This document shows positions 60,301 to 64,000 of a stretch of DNA of 64,000 nucleotides, in pieces. The position numbers and the translations under genes were made by a program. The notes beneath the pieces were generated by a model, which searched no databases, had not been told where the DNA came from, and saw nothing but the letters and a program-made list of their open reading frames with translations. The stretch is from NCBI GenBank assembly GCA_037013495.1, contig CM072801.1:86041816-86105815 (forward strand), given 5' to 3'. Position 1 is the stretch's first letter; the number at the start of each line of letters is the position of its first letter. Source of the DNA: Hippophae tibetana. Taxonomy: Eukaryota > Streptophyta > Magnoliopsida > Rosales > Elaeagnaceae.

Positions 60301-61306
60301 TTATTACCATTATGTTGCCATTGTTATCCACTTTGTATTTCATATCTTAGTTTTCTTTAAATCTCGGTATCTTTTACTTTTCTTTGTTTTATGTGTTCAA
60401 CCTTCTTTCTTCTTAAGAAAAACCAGAGAGCTAATACAGTTCACAGTGTGAAACAAAAAGAAGGTGTTAATTGGGGTTGTAACGTAAAACTGTTATAACT
60501 TTTAATTTGTGCATCGTAATGACTACTTTAATATATCAAATATGAAGCTCGTTTCAATGCCTAAAAACGCACCGTAGCAATAGTATATTTCCTCGGTTTT
60601 TGTCAACCCAAATTTCATGGTTCATACAACCTAATGATGTCTTAAAATTTGGTCACACCTTATTTCGTTGTAATCTGTTCTTGCACTTTAGGATTCCGTT
60701 TTGTTCATCTTAGCCATATTCTAAGTAATTCAATCTTTCTTATTCCTTTCAGTTCCGGGGTTGTTAGCTTTTTCGCAAAATGGATTCACATCGGTTGGAA
60801 TCATAGCCTTGTTTGCTGAAAATGGTGTATCTATCTTCATATATCCATATTTTGAATTTTAGATTTAAAAAAATTTGTCCTTTGAAGGTTTTCTCCTTTC
60901 TTATTTCACAAATTCCAAAAAAAAATAAAAAAAATTATGTCCTTAAAGTCTTGCCTTTTATTCCCATTCCATTGACATTGTTTTCCATTTTGTATTTCAT
61001 ATCTTAGTTTTCTTTAAAATCTCGGTATCTTTTACTTTTCTTTGTTTTATGTGTTCAACCTTCTTTCTTCTTAAGAAAAACCAAAGAGCTAATACAGTTC
61101 ACAGTGTGAAACAAAAAGAAGGTGTTAATTGTGGTTGTAACGTAAAATTGTTATAACTTTTAATTTTTGCATCGTAATGACTACTATAATATATCAAATA
61201 TTAAGCTCTATTCGATGGCTAAAAACATACCGTAGAAATAGTATATTTCCTCGGATTTTGTCAACCCAAATTTAATGGTTCATACAGCCTAATAATGCCT
61301 TAAAAT
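60301..61306 (+). repeat. Segment related to 35.4-36.4 kb at 38-monomer distance
   Basis: The unit starting 60813 and its flanks share an unusual combination with the unit starting 35965: ATTATGTTGCCATTG, TTCTTTAAATCTCGG, TCGTTTCAATGCC, CTTATTTCACAAATTCC, an A run broken by T, and CCTCGGATTTTG. From about 60955 it also carries variants of the 55.7-kb copy (CCATTCCATTGAC, AACATACCG). It is therefore a mosaic of two sources. Confidence 0.75.
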
Positions 61307-63922
61307 TTGGTCGCACCTTATTTCGTTGTAATCTGTTCTTGCACATTAGGATTCCGTTTTGTTCATCTTAGCCATATTCTTAGTAATTCAATCTTTCTTA
61401 TTCCTTTCTGTTCCAGGGTTGTTAGCTTTTCGCAAAATGGATTCACATCGGTTGGAATCATAGCCTTGTTTGCTGAAAATGGTGTATCTATCTTCAATTA
61501 TCTATTTTTTGAATTTTAGATTTAAAAAAATTAGTCCTTTGATGGTTTTCTCCTTTCTTAAGTCACAAATTCCAAAAAAAGAAAGAAATTGTGTCCTTAA
61601 AGACTTGTCTTTTATTACCATTCTGTTGACATTGTTATCCACTTTGTATTTCATATCTTAGTTTTCTTTAAAATCTCGGTATCTTTTACTTTTCTTTGTT
61701 TTATGTGTTCAACCTTCTTTCTTCTTAAGAAAAACCAAAGAGCTAATACAGTTCACAGTGTGAAACAAAAAGAAGGTGTTAATTGTGGTTGTAACGTAAA
61801 GTTTTTATATCTTTTAATTTGTGCATCGTAATGACTACTATAATATATCAAATATTAAGCTCTATTCGATGGCTATAAACGCACCGTAGCAATAGTATAT
61901 TTCCTCGGTTTTTGTCAACCCAAATTTAATGGTTCATACAACCTAATAATATCTTAAAATTTGGTCGCACCTTATTTCGTTGTAATCTGTTCTTCCACTG
62001 TAAGATTCCATTTTGTTCATCTTAGCCGGATTCTTAGTAATTCAATCTTTCTTATTCCTTTCTGTTCCAGGGTTGTTAGCTTTTCGCAAAATGGATTCAC
62101 ATCGGCTGAAATCATAGCTTGTTTGCCGAAAATAGTGTATCTATCTTCAATTATCTATTTTTTGAATTTTAGATTTAAAAAAATTAGTCCTTTGATGGTT
62201 TTCTCCTTTCTTAAGTCACAAATTCCAAAAAAAAAAAAAAAATTATGTCCTTAAAGTCTTGCCTTTTATTCCCATTCTGTTGACATTGTTTTCCATTTTG
62301 TATTTCATATCTTAGTTTTCTTTAAAATCTCGGTATCTTTTACTTTTCTTTGTTTTATGTGTTCAACCTTCTTTCTTCTTAAGAAAAACCAAAGAGCTAA
62401 TACAGTTCACAGTGTGAAACAAAAAGAAGGTGTTAATTGTGGTTGTAACGTAAAATTGTTATAACTTTTAATTTGTGCATCGTAATGACTACTATAATAT
62501 ATCAAATATTAAGCTCTATTCGATGGCTAAAAACATACCGTAGAAATAGTATATTTCCTCGGATTTTGTCAACCCAAATTTAATGGTTCATACAGCCTAA
62601 TAATGCCTTAAAATTTGGTCGCACCTTATTTCGTTGTAATCTGTTCTTGCACATTAGGATTCCGTTTTGTTCATCTTAGCCATATTCTTAGTAATTCAAT
62701 CTTTCTTATTCCTTTCTGTTCCAGGGTTGTTAGCTTTTCGCAAAATGGATTCACATCGGTTGGAATCATAGCCTTGTTTGCTGAAAATGGTGTATCTATC
62801 TTCAATTATCTATTTTTTGAATTTTAGATTTAAAAAAATTAGTCCTTTGATGGTTTTCTCCTTTCTTAAGTCACAAATTCCAAAAAAAGAAAGAAATTGT
62901 GTCCTTAAAGACTTGTCTTTTATTACCATTCTGTTGACATTGTTATCCACTTTGTATTTCATATCTTAGTTTTCTTTAAAATCTCGGTATCTTTTACTTT
63001 TCTTTGTTTTATGTGTTCAACCTTCTTTCTTCTTAAGAAAAACCAAAGAGCTAATACAGTTCACAGTGTGAAACAAAAAGAAGGTGTTAATTGTGGTTGT
63101 AACGTAAAGTTTTTATATCTTTTAATTTGTGCATCGTAATGACTACTATAATATATCAAATATTAAGCTCTATTCGATGGCTATAAACGCACCGTAGCAA
63201 TAGTATATTTCCTCGGTTTTTGTCAACCCAAATTTAATGGTTCATACAACCTAATAATATCTTAAAATTTGGTCGCACCTTATTTCGTTGTAATCTGTTC
63301 TTCCACTGTAAGATTCCATTTTGTTCATCTTAGCCGGATTCTTAGTAATTCAATCTTTCTTATTCCTTTCTGTTCCAGGGTTGTTAGCTTTTCGCAAAAT
63401 GGATTCACATCGGCTGAAATCATAGCTTGTTTGCCGAAAATAGTGTATCTATCTTCAATTATCTATTTTTTGAATTTTAGATTTAAAAAAATTAGTCCTT
63501 TGATGGTTTTCTCCTTTCTTAAGTCACAAATTCCAAAAAAAAAAAAAAAATTATGTCCTTAAAGTCTTGCCTTTTATTCCCATTCTGTTGACATTGTTTT
63601 CCATTTTGTATTTCATATCTTAGTTTTCTTTAAAATCTCGGTATCTTTTACTTTTCTTTGTTTTATGTGTTCAACCTTCTTTCTTCTTAAGAAAAACCAA
63701 AGAGCTAATACAGTTCACAGTGTGAAACAAAAAGAAGGTGTTAATTGTGGTTGTAACGTAAAATTGTTATAACTTTTAATTTGTGCATCGTAATGACTAC
63801 TATAATATATCAAATATTAAGCTCTATTCGATGGCTAAAAACGTACCATAGAAATAGTATATTTCCTCGGTTTTTGTCAACCCAAATTTAATGCTTCATA
63901 CAGCCTAATAATGCCTTAAAAT
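61307..63922 (+). repeat. 1308-bp dimer, two tandem copies
   Basis: Units 61470 and 62123 are repeated at 62778 and 63431; the segments 61307-62614 and 62615-63922 appear nearly identical. Shared states include GCACATTAGG, GTAAAGTTTTTATATC, CTATAAACGCACCG, TTCCACTGTAAG, TTTGCCGAAAAT, and a long pure A run followed by TTATGTCC. The second copy ends with AACGTACCATAG and TAATGCTTCATAC, as at 57300-57350, whereas the first ends with AACATACCG and GGATTTTG. That suggests an extra dimer was inserted inside a pre-existing copy. Confidence 0.92.
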
Positions 63923-64000
63923 TTGGTCGCACCTTATTTCGTTGTAATCTGTTCTTGCACTTTAGGATTCCATTTTGTTCATCTTAGCCATATTCTTATA
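63431..64000 (+). repeat. Right-edge partial monomer
   Basis: The last unit begins at 63431 with TTGCCGAAAAT and is cut after 570 bp, within ATATTCTTATA just downstream of the constant segment. It belongs to the second copy of the rightmost dimer and its last ~160 bases match those near 57300-57460. The array continues past the window. Confidence 0.95.

Larger units (their letters stand above)
1..64000 (+). repeat. Satellite array, ~655-bp monomer, spans whole window
   Basis: The entire window consists of head-to-tail copies of one monomer in a single orientation. Phase marker TTGCTGAAAAT (or a one- or two-base variant) recurs at 589, 1245, 1901, 2557 and onward to 62778 and 63431, giving 97 starts. 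Intervals are 651-657 bp with one exception of 640 bp (35325 to 35965). No interval is large enough to hide an inserted transposon, gene or spacer. The first 13 intervals are all exactly 656 bp; in the right half most are 653-655 bp. Neighbouring units range from nearly identical to clearly diverged. I infer nuclear heterochromatic satellite DNA of a eukaryote; the family is not one I recognise, and centromeric or subtelomeric location cannot be told from sequence alone. Confidence 0.98.

Noticed and set aside
1-64000. CRISPR array
   Set aside because: Repeats are ~655 bp and tandem with no short repeat-spacer pattern; the whole unit is conserved.
1-64000. Tandem LTRs or nested transposons
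   Set aside because: No coding interior, target-site duplications or primer-binding sites are seen; units abut directly in constant phase.

Overview
The whole 64 kb window is one uninterrupted satellite-DNA array. A single AT-rich monomer of about 655 bp repeats head to tail in one orientation from the first base to the last. Using the conserved TTGCTGAAAAT as a phase marker, I placed 97 consecutive starts from 589 to 63431. That gives 96 complete monomers plus a truncated unit at each edge, so the array continues beyond both ends. I found no convincing protein gene, RNA gene, transposon, CRISPR array or unrelated spacer. An array of this size and divergence points to a eukaryotic nuclear genome, probably centromeric, pericentromeric or subtelomeric heterochromatin. 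I do not recognise the family and cannot name the species. A hand count of one monomer (589-1244) gives 196 G+C of 656 (about 30%) and 14 CpG, close to the number composition predicts.

The structure lies in how the monomers are organised. (1) 589 to about 9510: seven copies of a strict 1312-bp dimer, every monomer 656 bp, with variants added in order from left to right. (2) About 9510-13441: two near-identical copies of a 1966-bp trimer; a third, diverged copy lies at about 16735-18640. (3) 13442-28255: a diverged patchwork with only short local duplications. (4) 28256-30215: three consecutive nearly identical 656-bp monomers. (5) 30216-40480: trimer-scale duplications (offsets 1963 and 1958 bp) and one monomer with a 14-bp deletion. 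(6) 40480-47030: a 1310-bp dimer duplication inside what looks like a 6-monomer (3925-bp) repeat. (7) 47030-64000: overlapping repeats with offsets of 1308, 2615, about 4578, about 5235 and about 6540 bp (2, 4, 7, 8 and 10 monomers), ending in a fresh 1308-bp dimer duplication.

The monomers appear to be homogenised locally by unequal exchange and/or conversion at many scales. Rare shared variants also link units about 24.8-25.5 kb apart. Short open frames recur in every monomer on both strands, but most lack an ATG, and they drift by amino-acid changes and poly-A frameshifts, so I call none as a gene. All repeat boundaries were judged by eye from diagnostic variants and are approximate to a few tens of bases.
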